A stretch of 64,000 nucleotides of DNA from JAJAZB01 sp965249815 (GTDB lineage Bacteria; Bacteroidota; Bacteroidia; Cytophagales; Spirosomataceae): positions 1,054,001 through 1,118,000 of the forward strand of contig CBDFMV010000003.1 of assembly GCA_965249815.1 (NCBI GenBank), in the 5' to 3' direction. A program made the position numbers and the translations under genes. Every line of letters starts with the position of its first letter. Position 1 is the first letter of the stretch. Under the pieces are notes generated by a model. That model saw only the letters and a program-made list of their open reading frames with translations. It was not told where the DNA came from and did no database searches. Shown here in pieces: positions 15,827-25,629 of the stretch.

Positions 15827-17623
15827 CTACAAACGAACCACCGTTGGCGAATACCCGATTTGGATGCGGTCGCCTTCACGGTAAAACAGTCCCACCCGGT
15901 ACGAACCCGGCGGGTAGGTGTTGACGGGCAAAAACGCCGTGAATCCCTTGCCGAACACCTGGCCTTTCAGCAACAAATTCTTCTTGCCCGCGTCGGCCAA
16001 CCGTTGAATAGGGACCATGAAAACCCCGTGCCGGGCGGAGCGGAGCAGCAGGCTGGTGCCCTCGCGGTTGGGGCGGCTGTCGGGGGCGGGCGTCAAGGTC
16101 TCGTTGGTGAGCAGCAGGCCGGTGGCAGAAGGCCGAACCGTCAGCGGCAACGCGATGCGTTGGGTGGTGTCGGCTTGAAGGACTTGCGCCTCTACGTCGG
16201 AGTAAAACTGATCCGGAAAGCGGAACAGGCCCGTTTTTAGGGCCGTCGTGGTGCCATTGTCGATGTAATTCGCCCAAAAACTACCCCGTTGAAACAACGA
16301 CCAGGTTTGATGCTGGCGGTAGTTGAACACCCCGACCAGGAGCCGTTCGCGGGCGTTGACGAGGGGTGGGAGGTAAAAATAGTACGACAATGCGTGAATG
16401 ACCACGCTCAGGCCCAGCGCCACACCGACCAGCACGCGCTGCTGACGGGCTTTCCGCAGCGCATCCACGGCCAGCAGGTAGGTGATGGCCACGGCCAGCA
16501 CGCCAATGTACCGGTAGCGGCTGGTGAACATCTCGATGAAATCCGGGCTTGCCCGCTTCAGGGCCACCGCCGCGCCCGTCATCATCACGAACACGAGGCT
16601 GACGGTGAAAAACAACTCTTCCTGCGAAACGTCGCGCATCCAGGCCACATTCACCCAGCGCCACTCGATGAGTTTCCGCCGGACGACCCGGATGACAAAC
16701 CACCCGAACGCCGCGACGACCAGCAACCCAAGCCCCATCGACAGCAGCCATCCTGCGCTTTGAAACAGCGTCAGCGGTTCGAGCCACGCACCCATCAACA
16801 CCAGAAAATTGGTCAGCGCCAGCAGGTTTGCCCAGGTAGGGTAGTCCGAGTGATAGCCCATGAAATACGTTACCACGCAACCCGCCCCGACGACCAGCAT
16901 CAAGGCCAGTGCCCGCCAGCGGTTTTGGTAGAACAACAACAGCCCATTGGTGGCAAACACGAACATGCCATTACCAAAACTGTACATGCATAGCAGCGTG
17001 AAGCCCAGCGCCAGACCAAACCGCCAGGGGTTGTAGTCACCGTGGTACACCAGGAAATACGTGGCGGCAAGGGCAAAAAACACCACCGGCACGTAGAGCA
17101 GCGAACAATTCGCCCAGAAGAAAATTTCGTAATGCTGCACTTGAAACACCAGCCAGGCCACCGGCACGAAGTACCACGCCGGGTGGGCCGTTTTGCGGTA
17201 CACCCACCAGAGCAGCCCCACCACGCCCGGAATGCACACGTTGCCCGACCAGGCCAGTACCTTCAAATCGAGGTAGCCGCTGCCCAGCCGGTACAGCCCG
17301 TAAATGAACAGTTTGCCCATCGGGATGCGGTGTTCGGTGATGAAATGCTGCACGAAGAGCACCTTCCATTTCGCCCACAACCCCTGCGCGGCCTCGAACG
17401 GAAAAATGAACGCCGTGGTGTAGGTGAAATCGTCCATCAGCGGCAGGCCCGTCACGGCGTAGCGGGCCAGGTAGTACACGCTGCCCAGCAGGGGAAGCAG
17501 GCAAGCCACCAGCACCACGCGCCGGTTTGCCAAAATCGACATCAGGCGTGAGCCTTCCCCGGTTCGGTGGGGCGGGCGTTCTATCGGGCGGGAAGAAGCA
17601 GGTGTTTTGTTCCGATCGAACAT
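15827..17623 (-). CDS. Polytopic membrane protein, probable GT-C-like glycosyltransferase
   Basis: The 598-aa protein has about 11 membrane helices. An early extracytoplasmic loop carries GLPLMDDFTYTTAFIFPFEA, with two acidic residues where GT-C enzymes hold their catalytic aspartate. A soluble C-terminal domain of about 150 residues ends it. The architecture fits an uncharacterised GT-C-like transferase; the family name is uncertain. The first ATG follows the upp stop within 3 bp, but an ATG 27 codons later (17542), just before the first membrane helix, is an equally plausible start. Confidence 0.6.
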   Translation of the reverse strand: MFDRNKTPASSRPIERPPHRTGEGSRLMSILANRRVVLVACLLPLLGSVYYLARYAVTGLPLMDDFTYTTAFIFPFEAAQGLWAKWKVLFVQHFITEHRIPMGKLFIYGLYRLGSGYLDLKVLAWSGNVCIPGVVGLLWWVYRKTAHPAWYFVPVAWLVFQVQHYEIFFWANCSLLYVPVVFFALAATYFLVYHGDYNPWRFGLALGFTLLCMYSFGNGMFVFATNGLLLFYQNRWRALALMLVVGAGCVVTYFMGYHSDYPTWANLLALTNFLVLMGAWLEPLTLFQSAGWLLSMGLGLLVVAAFGWFVIRVVRRKLIEWRWVNVAWMRDVSQEELFFTVSLVFVMMTGAAVALKRASPDFIEMFTSRYRYIGVLAVAITYLLAVDALRKARQQRVLVGVALGLSVVIHALSYYFYLPPLVNARERLLVGVFNYRQHQTWSLFQRGSFWANYIDNGTTTALKTGLFRFPDQFYSDVEAQVLQADTTQRIALPLTVRPSATGLLLTNETLTPAPDSRPNREGTSLLLRSARHGVFMVPIQRLADAGKKNLLLKGQVFGKGFTAFLPVNTYPPGSYRVGLFYREGDRIQIGYSPTVVRL

Positions 17624-17625
17624 CG

Positions 17626-18270
17626 TCAGATTTTTGCTCCGAAGGCCAAATCGCCGGCGTCGCCGAGGCCGGGGACAATGTAAAAATTATGGTTGAGGCG
17701 TTCGTCCACGGCTCCCACCCACAGACGGCACTCGGGCATGCGCTGGCGGAGGTAGGCCACGCCTTCGGGGGCCGCGAGGGCCGCCACGGCGTGGGTGCGG
17801 GCCGGAATGCCAAACCGCAACAGCGCCCGGTACGATTTCTCCAGCGATTTTCCCGTGGCCAGCATCGGGTCGATCAGGATGAGGGTCTTGCCCGTCAGAT
17901 CGGGGCTGGAGAGGTAATCAAGTTGTACTTCAAAATCGTGCCCGTCCAGGTGAGGGCCTCGGTACGCCCCCACGAAGGCGCATTCCGACCGGTCGAAGAC
18001 GTTCAAAAAACCCTGGTGAAACGGCAATCCCGCCCGCAGCACCGTCGCCAGCACGGGCGGCTGCTGCAGCACCAGACTCGTGGCGCTACCCAGCGATGTT
18101 TCCACAGCTACCCGACTGTAAATCAGGGTTTTTGAAAGTTCGTAGGCCAGCACTTCGCCCAGCCGTTCCAGGTTTCGGCGGAAACGCAGCGGGTCACGCT
18201 GCGTGCTGACATCCCGCAATTCGGCCAGGAAGTGGTGCGCCACGGAGGGCTTTTCGGTCAGGATGAACAT
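17626..18270 (-). CDS. upp: Uracil phosphoribosyltransferase
   Basis: The 214-aa protein starts at MFILTEKPSVAHHFLAEL; an upstream extension of 27 codons is not part of the family. It has the PRPP-binding loop LIDPMLATGKS and the uracil-binding end GLGDAGDLAFG. The enzyme makes UMP from uracil and PRPP in pyrimidine salvage. The loop reads ATGKS where many homologues have ATGGS or ATGNS. It is followed directly by the membrane protein at 17623, so the two are probably co-transcribed although their jobs look unrelated. Confidence 0.92.
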   Translation of the reverse strand: MFILTEKPSVAHHFLAELRDVSTQRDPLRFRRNLERLGEVLAYELSKTLIYSRVAVETSLGSATSLVLQQPPVLATVLRAGLPFHQGFLNVFDRSECAFVGAYRGPHLDGHDFEVQLDYLSSPDLTGKTLILIDPMLATGKSLEKSYRALLRFGIPARTHAVAALAAPEGVAYLRQRMPECRLWVGAVDERLNHNFYIVPGLGDAGDLAFGAKI

Positions 18271-18452
18271 AAGGTAAAAGTGGGCCGCCGTCGGCGTGGG
18301 TAACCGAGTTTTGGGGCCGAATCCGTAACTTGCACGGTCAGCCGAACCCACAAATCCGGATTCTTTGCGGGAATTAACCCGGCCAAAATACGAAAAAGTC
18401 CGGCTCCCCCGCCAACCTGACCCATGCCGCTGCGCTTCGCCGACGACCCGCT

Positions 18453-20177
18453 ATGTTGAAACGTTTCCTTTTCACCCTCGTCGGAGGCCTTGCCGTGTTC
18501 GCGGTGCGTGCCCAGTCGCGGGGCGTTTTTATTCCCCTCAACGCCGATTACTACCACCTCATCGAACGCTACGAAATCCGCTCGGGACGGTTTGCGGCGG
18601 GCTTCCACGGGCAGGTGCGGCCCTACCGCCGCCGCGATGTGGTGCAACTGGCCGAAAACACGCTGCTGGGCCGCCTGGAGCAACCCATGAGCCGCGCGGT
18701 GCCGGGTCAGGGGCTTTCCAAAGCCGACCGCTTCAACCTGCGCTACCTGCGCAACGACAGTTGGGAATGGGCCTCCGATTCCATCATCGCCCAGGGGCGT
18801 CGCCCGCTGTTTAGTGTTTTCTACAAAAAACAGCCTGATTTTTACAGCAGCAAAAACGAAGACTTCGAAATCCACGCCAACCCGGTTTTTGGCGGCCTGA
18901 CCGGCGTCGGGCAGGACGTACCCGGCAAAGGGGCGTACCTCAATACCCGCGGCGTAGAAATCCGGGGGTCGGTGGGAAAGAAGGTGGGTTTTTACACCTT
19001 CCTGACCGACAACCAGTTGCGGATGCCCGACTACTTTACCGAGCGGGTGCTGGCCAACCGCGCCCTGCCCGGCGAAGGACTTTACAAAGAATTCAAGGGT
19101 CAGGCCAACACCTTCGACTTTTTTACGGCCCGCGCTTACATCACCTTCGACCCGATCAAGCAAATCAATCTTCAGTTCGGGCAAGATAAAGTTTTCATGG
19201 GTACGGGTGTGCGCTCAGTGATTCTTTCGGACTTCAGCGCGCCGTTTACGTTTCTGAAAATCACGACCCAACTCGGCCCGGTGCAGTACCAGAATATTTT
19301 CGGGGAACTCATCAACAACCAAAACCCCAACCCGCCTTACGGCGTCCCTCCGCCCAAAAAGTTCATTGCCTTTCACCACCTCAGCATCAACTTGGGTCGG
19401 CACCTGAATCTGGGCCTGTTCGAGACGGTCATCCACAGCCGGGGCAAAGACCAAGGCTATTTTGACCTCCGCTACCTGAACCCGGTCATTTTTTACCGGG
19501 CCATCGAGGGCGAAAAAAACAGCCCCGACAACGTGCTGCTGGGGCTGGACTTCCGCGCCAATTTCCTGCGGCATTTTTCGCTCTACGGCCAGGCGATGCT
19601 CGACGAATTCAAGGCCGATGAACTGCTGGCGGGCAAGGGCTGGTGGGGCAACAAAGTAGCCGCCCAACTGGGCCTGAAGTACATTGACGCCTTCGGCATT
19701 GCCAACTTCGACCTTCAGGGCGAACTCAACGTGGCCCGGCCGTACACCTACCAGCACCTGTCGGATTTTACCAACTACGTGCATTATAACCAGCCGCTGG
19801 CGCACCCGCTGGGGGCCAATTTCATTGAATTCGTGGGCGTGGCCCGCTACCAGCCCCTGCCCCGGCTGGCCCTGTCGGCCACCTACGTACAGGCTCAGTA
19901 CGGGGCCGACCGCAATGGCCTCAACTGGGGGGGCAACCCGCTGGTGAGCTACAACTCGCACTTCCGCGACTTTGGCAACACCCTCGGGCAGGGGCGGCTC
20001 ACCAGCCTCTCGCTGCTCGACGCGGTGGCCTCGTACCAGCTTACCCACAACGTATTTCTGGAGTTACGCCACGTGTACCGCCTCCAGAACGCGCGCGGCG
20101 ACACCAACGACCGCACCACAGCCTTCTCCTCGTTCGGCGTGCGGGTCAACCTTGCCCGGCGGGACTTGGCGTTTTGA
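18453..20177 (+). CDS. Wzi-like outer-membrane beta-barrel protein
   Basis: The 574-aa protein has a signal peptide ending near RAQS, a short N-terminal helical part (DYYHLIERYEIRSG), and a long series of alternating-residue strands typical of an outer-membrane barrel. The frame ends in FGVRVNLARRDLAF, with the terminal phenylalanine that barrel-assembly needs. It resembles the capsule-assembly Wzi family of Bacteroidota, linked in other bacteria to holding capsule on the cell surface. Lying between a surface-glycan locus and gmhA, a role in surface polysaccharide display is plausible. Confidence 0.8.
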   Translation: MLKRFLFTLVGGLAVFAVRAQSRGVFIPLNADYYHLIERYEIRSGRFAAGFHGQVRPYRRRDVVQLAENTLLGRLEQPMSRAVPGQGLSKADRFNLRYLRNDSWEWASDSIIAQGRRPLFSVFYKKQPDFYSSKNEDFEIHANPVFGGLTGVGQDVPGKGAYLNTRGVEIRGSVGKKVGFYTFLTDNQLRMPDYFTERVLANRALPGEGLYKEFKGQANTFDFFTARAYITFDPIKQINLQFGQDKVFMGTGVRSVILSDFSAPFTFLKITTQLGPVQYQNIFGELINNQNPNPPYGVPPPKKFIAFHHLSINLGRHLNLGLFETVIHSRGKDQGYFDLRYLNPVIFYRAIEGEKNSPDNVLLGLDFRANFLRHFSLYGQAMLDEFKADELLAGKGWWGNKVAAQLGLKYIDAFGIANFDLQGELNVARPYTYQHLSDFTNYVHYNQPLAHPLGANFIEFVGVARYQPLPRLALSATYVQAQYGADRNGLNWGGNPLVSYNSHFRDFGNTLGQGRLTSLSLLDAVASYQLTHNVFLELRHVYRLQNARGDTNDRTTAFSSFGVRVNLARRDLAF

Positions 20178-20234
20178 GGGAATTGGTTGCGTGATTGATT
20201 TGGGAACGGGTTCGCAACGAATGGACCAATTCCC
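20178..20234 (+). repeat. Hairpin upstream of gmhA
   Basis: A perfect 10-bp pairing joins 20178-20187 (gggaattggt) and 20225-20234. The right side continues in short related units (caattcc, caattta). It belongs loosely to the heptamer-hairpin family of this window. Confidence 0.5.
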
Positions 20235-20273
20235 AATTTACCCACTCAACCCATTACCTACGACCCTACTTCC

Positions 20274-20281
20274 TACCTTTG
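20274..20281 (+). promoter_or_regulatory. -7 like element abutting gmhA start
   Basis: TACCTTTG fits TAnnTTTG but lies only 4 nt before the gmhA ATG at 20286. If used, the transcript would have almost no leader. No TTG lies at the right -33 distance, so it may be a chance match. Confidence 0.3.
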
Positions 20282-20285
20282 CCCC

Positions 20286-20864
20286 ATGAATCTTCAAGTC
20301 CTCGTTCAGCAGGAGTTTTCCGAAGCGCAGGTGGTGTTGCAGGCGTTTGTTTCCGATCCTGAACACTTCGCCCGCATCGAAGCCGCCGCCCGCCTGATGG
20401 CCGACGCCATCCAAAACGGCCATAAAATCATCTCGTGCGGCAACGGCGGTTCGCACTGCGACGCCATGCACTTCGCCGAGGAGTTGTCGGGTCGCTACCG
20501 CGAAAACCGCCGTGCGCTGCCCGCCATCGCCGTGTCGGACGTGAGCCACCTGAGTTGCGTGGGCAACGATTACGGCTATGAATTCGTGTTTTCGCGCTTC
20601 GTGGAAGCCCTCGGTCAACCCGACGACTTACTGCTGGGCCTGAGCACGTCGGGCAACTCGGCCAATGTGCTGCGCGCCGTCCACGCCGCCCGCCAACGCG
20701 GCATGAAAGTGGTCGTACTGAGCGGGAAAGACGGCGGCCAACTGGCGGGCCTCGCCGACGTGGAAATTCGGGTGCCGCACTTCGGCTACGCCGACCGGAT
20801 TCAGGAAATCCACATTAAAGTCATTCATTCGTTGCTTTTGCTGATCGAGAAGCTGGTGGTATAA
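20286..20864 (+). CDS. gmhA: Sedoheptulose 7-phosphate isomerase
   Basis: The 192-aa SIS-domain protein has CGNGGSHCDAMHFAEELSGR and the STSGNSANVLRA phosphosugar loop, both typical of GmhA. It converts sedoheptulose 7-phosphate to glycero-manno-heptose 7-phosphate, the first step to ADP/GDP-heptose for lipopolysaccharide core or heptose-containing glycans. The metal-binding histidine and glutamate residues at the active site (HFAEE, EIHIKVIHS) are visible. None of the other heptose genes lie in the window. Confidence 0.92.
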   Translation: MNLQVLVQQEFSEAQVVLQAFVSDPEHFARIEAAARLMADAIQNGHKIISCGNGGSHCDAMHFAEELSGRYRENRRALPAIAVSDVSHLSCVGNDYGYEFVFSRFVEALGQPDDLLLGLSTSGNSANVLRAVHAARQRGMKVVVLSGKDGGQLAGLADVEIRVPHFGYADRIQEIHIKVIHSLLLLIEKLVV

Positions 20865-20966
20865 AAATTCCCCCTTTGAAGGGGGTTAGGGGGATGTTGG
20901 CGTGGTTGAGAGAACATCCCCCTCCCACCGCACCGCCTCCCCACCCCCCTTCAAAGGGGGAATTTT
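20864..20966. repeat. Nested inverted repeat (cruciform-like intergenic element)
   Basis: The outer arms 20864-20885 and 20945-20966 are perfect 22-bp complements. Inside them a second pair, 20888-20898 and 20913-20923, is complementary over 11 bp. Each outer arm is itself nearly palindromic around ccccctttgaaggggg. It fills the gap after gmhA and could act as a bidirectional terminator or be a non-autonomous mobile repeat. Confidence 0.85.
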
Positions 20967-21080
20967 CACTTAAGCTGGTCTGGAACGGTGTTTTAAGGTT
21001 TTTTAGGAACCAGCCGGAATTTTTCGTCCTTCGAAACCGCTGATTGTCAAGAACCTTTGGTAAACCACCATCCAGTACTC

Positions 21081-24002
21081 ATGAAACGAATCCTGCTCAT
21101 CGGGGGCGGGGTGCTGCTGGGGTTGGTCGGGCTGCTGGCCGCCGTTCCGCTGCTGTTCAAAGACCAACTCAAAGCCCGCCTCGACCACGAACTGGCCAAA
21201 AACCTCCGCGCCGACGTGCGCTACGGCGACGTCAGCCTGAGTCTGCTGCGCCATTTTCCCAACGTTACGCTTTCACTCCAAAACCTGGCCGTCACGGGCC
21301 GCGCCCCGTTTCGGGGCGATACGCTGGTGGCCGCCCGCCAGGTCAGTTTTTCGCTCGACGCGCTCAGCCTGATTCGGGGCGAGAAAATCAAGGTCGGCTC
21401 TATCGACCTCGATCACCCCGTCGTCGGCCTGAAAGTGTTGCCCGACGGCCAGGCCAACTACGCCGTTTACCAGCCCGACACCACGCGCAACGAGCCGGTT
21501 ACCGACACGACGAAGACGGCTTTTAAGCTGAGAATCAGCGAGTGGAGCATTGCCGACGGTCGGTTCGTTTACGACAACCGCCGCGATTCGGTGCTCGTGC
21601 GCCTCGACGGCCTCACGCACACCGGCAGCGGCGATTTTACCCAAAACGTGTTCGACCTCGTTACCAATACGCAGGTGGCGCGGGCGACGGTGGCTTATGG
21701 CGGCACGGAGTACCTGACCAAAAAAACCCTCGACGCCGACGCCCGCCTGCAAATCGATTTACCCAAAAATCGGTACACGTTCAAAAACAACGTTTTCAAA
21801 ATCAACGACCTGCCGCTGACCTTCAACGGCTGGCTGGCCTTGCCCGATTCGGGCGTGGCGGTGGATTTGACGTTCAAAACCAGCTCAGCGGAGTTCAAAA
21901 CCCTGCTCTCCATCGTGCCGGGCGTGTACACGACGCGCTTCAAAGACCTCGACGCGGCCGGGCGCGTGGCCTTCGACGGCTTCGCTAAAGGCCGTTACAA
22001 CCGGAGCCAGTTTCCCACCTTCGCCCTCAACCTGACCGTGGCCAACGGGCGTTTTCAGTACGCGGGCCTGCCCAAACCGGTCGAGAACATCCAGCTTGAT
22101 CTGAAAGCCAGCAACCAGACCGACCAACTCCAAAATCTGGTGCTGGACGTGCGGCGGCTGACGGCCAACTTCGGCGGCAACCCGATTCGCGGGCGGCTGC
22201 GGTTGCAGGGCCTGACGCCCTTTGACGTGGACGCCGACGTGCAGGCCAGGGCCAACCTGGAACAACTCACGCAGCTTTTCCCCATCGACAGTCTGCACCT
22301 GCGTGGGCTTTTCGACCTGAACCTGAAGGCCAAAGGCCACTACGGCGACGGCCAGTTCCCGGTCGTCGATGCGGCGATGAACCTGGTCAATGGCTACGTG
22401 AAGTCGGCCAAATTTGCCGAGCCGCTGGAGCAGGTGACGTTTAAAGGAAACCTGCTGAACACGACCGGCCGGATGGCCGACACGAAACTGACCATCGGCG
22501 AGTTGCGGCTGCGGTTGCAAAACGAGCCGTTCGTGGCCAGCGGCACGGTGCAGAATTTCGACGATTACGCCTGGGACATCCGCGCCAAAGGTGCTCTTGA
22601 CCTCACGCGCCTGACGGCGATGTTTCCCGTTTCGAACACGAAACTGGCGGGCCGCGTGGACGCCGACCTGCAAAGCCGGGGCCGGTACTCGGACCTGAAG
22701 GCCAAACGCTACGCCGACCTGCCCACCCAGGGCACTGCCACGCTGCGCAACGTGCGGTACGAAACGCCCGCCTACCCGCCCGTGCGGATCGCCAGCGCCT
22801 CGCTGCGCTTCACGCCGGAGCGGCTCGACATTCCCCAGGCCACCGGCACGACCGGCACCAGCGACGTGCAGGTAGCCGGGTTTCTGACCAACTACCTCGG
22901 GTATTTTCTGGGGAAAAACGAAAAGCTGGGCGGTACGCTGTCGGTGGTTTCGCAAAAGTTCAACGTCAACGAATGGCTCAGCGACGACGGCAAGGCCGAC
23001 ACCACCCGCCGCCATCTCAGCGTGGTGAAAGTACCCGAAAACCTGGCGCTCACGCTCAATACGACCATCGGTGAGGCCCGCTACGATCGGATGCCCCTGC
23101 GCAACGTGACCGGCAACGTGACCATCGCCGACGGCGCGGTGAAGCTGCAAAAAATGGCCTTCCGGGCGCTGGGGGGCGATTTCCAGACCAGCGGCACCTA
23201 CGACACCCGCGATTTGGCGAAGCCCAAATTCGACTTCGCCCTCAACCTCGCCAACGTGCAGATTGCCGAAGCCTACCAGCACCTGACCGTCGTGAAAGTG
23301 TTGCTGCCGCTGGCGCAGTACGTGCTGGGCAACATCAACAGCGAGTTCAAACTGAGCGGTCTGCTGGGGCAGGATATGCTGCCACAACTGGCCTCACTCG
23401 ACGGGCAGGGCTTCATCCGCGTGATTCAGGCGGCGGTGAAGGACAATCCGCTGCTCGACCGGCTCATCCAGACCACCAAACTGAGCGACCTGAATGCCCT
23501 CCGGCTCAAAAATGTGCTGATGACCACCGAAATCACGAACGGACGGGTGAAATTCCAGCCTTTCGACGTCAACTTCGACCCCTACAAACTGACCATCAGC
23601 GGGGCCAACGGTTTCGATGGCTCGGTGGATTACCACCTGAAGTTCGACGTGCCCGCCGGAAAAGCGGGGCAAGCCTTCAACCAAACGTTTGCGCAGTGGA
23701 CGGGCAACCTCCCGCTCAACGTGGACCGGGTGAAATTCGACCTCCTGCTGGGGGGTACGTTCAAGGCCCCGCAACTCAGGTTCGACGGCAGCAGCACGGC
23801 CAAAAATGTAAAGGAAACCCTCGCGGCCCAGGTGCAAAAGCAGGTCGAGGCCAAAGCAAAAGTGTTGCAGGACAGCCTCGCCGCCCGCCGCCAGCAGGCC
23901 GAAAACCGGGCCAAAGACTTTTTGAACGAGCAGAAAAACAAACTGCTTGACCGGCTCACCCGCCCCAAACCCGCCGCCCCCCGCGATTCGACGGGGCAGT
24001 AA
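21081..24002 (+). CDS. AsmA-like inner-membrane/periplasmic protein
   Basis: The 973-aa protein starts at MKRILLIGGGVLLGLVGLLA, a single N-terminal membrane anchor, followed by an AsmA-type opening (LKARLDHELAKNLRADVRYG). A long repeat-rich beta region and the AsmA C-terminal domain near residues 650-900 follow. The last 70 residues are a charged coiled-coil tail rich in Gln, Lys and Ala. AsmA-like proteins are large periplasmic bridge-like proteins implicated in lipid transport between the two membranes. The ORF can be read 8 codons upstream, but the ATG at 21081 puts the anchor at the very N-terminus. Confidence 0.85.
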   Translation: MKRILLIGGGVLLGLVGLLAAVPLLFKDQLKARLDHELAKNLRADVRYGDVSLSLLRHFPNVTLSLQNLAVTGRAPFRGDTLVAARQVSFSLDALSLIRGEKIKVGSIDLDHPVVGLKVLPDGQANYAVYQPDTTRNEPVTDTTKTAFKLRISEWSIADGRFVYDNRRDSVLVRLDGLTHTGSGDFTQNVFDLVTNTQVARATVAYGGTEYLTKKTLDADARLQIDLPKNRYTFKNNVFKINDLPLTFNGWLALPDSGVAVDLTFKTSSAEFKTLLSIVPGVYTTRFKDLDAAGRVAFDGFAKGRYNRSQFPTFALNLTVANGRFQYAGLPKPVENIQLDLKASNQTDQLQNLVLDVRRLTANFGGNPIRGRLRLQGLTPFDVDADVQARANLEQLTQLFPIDSLHLRGLFDLNLKAKGHYGDGQFPVVDAAMNLVNGYVKSAKFAEPLEQVTFKGNLLNTTGRMADTKLTIGELRLRLQNEPFVASGTVQNFDDYAWDIRAKGALDLTRLTAMFPVSNTKLAGRVDADLQSRGRYSDLKAKRYADLPTQGTATLRNVRYETPAYPPVRIASASLRFTPERLDIPQATGTTGTSDVQVAGFLTNYLGYFLGKNEKLGGTLSVVSQKFNVNEWLSDDGKADTTRRHLSVVKVPENLALTLNTTIGEARYDRMPLRNVTGNVTIADGAVKLQKMAFRALGGDFQTSGTYDTRDLAKPKFDFALNLANVQIAEAYQHLTVVKVLLPLAQYVLGNINSEFKLSGLLGQDMLPQLASLDGQGFIRVIQAAVKDNPLLDRLIQTTKLSDLNALRLKNVLMTTEITNGRVKFQPFDVNFDPYKLTISGANGFDGSVDYHLKFDVPAGKAGQAFNQTFAQWTGNLPLNVDRVKFDLLLGGTFKAPQLRFDGSSTAKNVKETLAAQVQKQVEAKAKVLQDSLAARRQQAENRAKDFLNEQKNKLLDRLTRPKPAAPRDSTGQ

Positions 24003-24016
24003 ATTTCTTAAGTTCA

Positions 24017-24091
24017 GGTGTTTCTCACGGATTCACACAGACATTAATTCTGCGAACATCGGTGTGCCTTTGAAATCTGCGAGAAACACCT
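24017..24091. repeat. Inverted repeat between convergent genes
   Basis: The arms 24017-24027 and 24081-24091 are perfect 11-bp complements (aggtgtttctc / gagaaacacct). They lie between the convergent AsmA-like and FG-GAP genes. There is no T-run, so a terminator role is uncertain. Confidence 0.55.
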
Positions 24092-24104
24092 TTAAAAGCA
24101 TCTT

Positions 24105-25595
24105 TCATCGGCAAACCCCATTGCCCGCGTTGCCCATGTACCCGCCCAGCCGCACGTTCCGGGCCGGAACCGGCAAAACCAGCCGCCGAATAGTCAGCGC
24201 AAGGTCGGGTTTCTGGTAGGTGGTGCTGCCGGGAAAGGTCTTGACCAGCGCCGGGCTGCCCACGGTGAGCAGGTCCAGTTGTCCGTCACCGTCAAGGTCG
24301 CCGAGCCAGGGCGTCGAGGCGAAGTTGGCCCCCGGCGCTTCGGGGCCGACGGCGAACATGTTGTGGTGGAAAAAGTCGTACGCCCGCAAGCCGTAGTACG
24401 GTTTCGGGTCGCCGTTCACCTTTTTATCGAAAAGCTGCACCAGCAGCGCATCGTCGCGGCCGTCGTGGTTGAGGTCGGCGGTGAGGGGCGAAGCGTACGT
24501 GAAACTGCCCTGGCGGAAAGTACGGGCCACCTTGCCGGTTTTTCCGTCAATCAAGACCTGCACGGCCTCGGTGAAATCCGGAAACGTGCCCAGGTGGTAG
24601 GCCACGAACACGTCGGGCACGGCGTCGTTGCCGGTGAAAAAACCGACCGTCGGCATCGTGTACACTTCGGCGCCGGGGAATGCAACTTCCCAGCGTTTGC
24701 GGAGCGTCGCGCCGTCGAAGAGCGCCGTGCGGCCCTCCACGGCGTTCACGAGCAGGTCCAGGATGCCGTCGCCGGTCAAATCGGCCAGCAGCGGCGGGGC
24801 CACGAAACCCTTCGTTTTTCCCGAATCAATCGCCACGGCGTGGGCCAGATTTCCTTTTTGCACGTCGGAAAACGGCGCGACGTACAGGTGCCCCGGCAGG
24901 GTTTCGCCGCCCGTGCCGAACACGACGAAGAGTGGCCCGGCCTTCCGGCCAAAATCGGTCAGCAGCGGTGAGCAGTAGGTTTCCCGGCGGTCAGGCATGT
25001 AGGCCGACTGGAGAATTTTGCCGGTTTTGGCGCTCAAAAGCATCACCCGGCCCGTCGGGCGGTGCGGGAAACCGGGCGGTGCCGCCGCGTCGCCGCCGTT
25101 GGTGACGAGCAGCTCGCGGATGCCGTCGCCGTCCTGGTCGGGTGCCCACTGGGCGTTGAAGAAGTTGAACCACCCCGCCCGGCGCGCCCTGGCGGGTTCA
25201 GTAGTTTTAAAAAATTCCCAAAGCAACTCCCCCGTTTTCCCGTCGATGGCCTGCAACTCCGCCGAGCGCCCGCCGATGAACACGTCGGGCGTGCCGTCGC
25301 CGGTGATGTCCTGAAAAACGGGCGACCCGACCACCTGATTCCGGGCCGGGCGCTGCCAGAGCCGGTGCCCATCGGCCCCGTCGAGGGCCACGATGCCCGT
25401 TTCCGTCGGCGACCACTCCGGCCCACCCGCGCCGAGCACCACGTCGAGAATGCCGTCGCCGGTCAAATCGACCGCGCGCGGCGACGACTGGCTGGTGATG
25501 CCGGGCAGGGTGGTTTGCCAGGGTTTGTTCTCGGGTTTCCGGCAGGAAAGAAAAGTACTCAGGATGAGAAAAAGGCCAACTCCGGGTCGTCGCAT
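24105..25595 (-). CDS. FG-GAP/VCBS repeat lipoprotein
   Basis: The 496-aa protein starts MRRPGVGLFLILSTFLSCRK, a lipoprotein signal with Cys near residue 18. It holds at least six calcium-binding-like FG-GAP loops (DLTGDGILDVVLG, DITGDGTPDVFIG, DQDGDGIRELLV, DLTGDGILDLLV, DLNHDGRDDALL, DLDGDGQLDLLTVG), which should form a seven-bladed propeller. The open frame reaches back to 25679 through the upstream terminator hairpin, so the later ATG is preferred. The function is unknown; such propellers usually bind ligands or proteins on the cell surface. Confidence 0.85.
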   Translation of the reverse strand: MRRPGVGLFLILSTFLSCRKPENKPWQTTLPGITSQSSPRAVDLTGDGILDVVLGAGGPEWSPTETGIVALDGADGHRLWQRPARNQVVGSPVFQDITGDGTPDVFIGGRSAELQAIDGKTGELLWEFFKTTEPARARRAGWFNFFNAQWAPDQDGDGIRELLVTNGGDAAAPPGFPHRPTGRVMLLSAKTGKILQSAYMPDRRETYCSPLLTDFGRKAGPLFVVFGTGGETLPGHLYVAPFSDVQKGNLAHAVAIDSGKTKGFVAPPLLADLTGDGILDLLVNAVEGRTALFDGATLRKRWEVAFPGAEVYTMPTVGFFTGNDAVPDVFVAYHLGTFPDFTEAVQVLIDGKTGKVARTFRQGSFTYASPLTADLNHDGRDDALLVQLFDKKVNGDPKPYYGLRAYDFFHHNMFAVGPEAPGANFASTPWLGDLDGDGQLDLLTVGSPALVKTFPGSTTYQKPDLALTIRRLVLPVPARNVRLGGYMGNAGNGVCR

Positions 25596-25629
25596 GGGTG
25601 GATTTCGGGAAAGCCCCGAAGGTACAGAC

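Noticed and set aside
17526..18135. Plus-strand frame opposite upp as a gene
   Set aside because: It is antisense to upp, whose motifs are complete; no family match for the plus-strand reading.
21885..23387. A 500-codon minus-strand open frame opposite the AsmA-like gene
   Set aside because: Composition is that of a shadow frame (His/Val/Gly-rich), with no domain; the AsmA-like reading explains the DNA.
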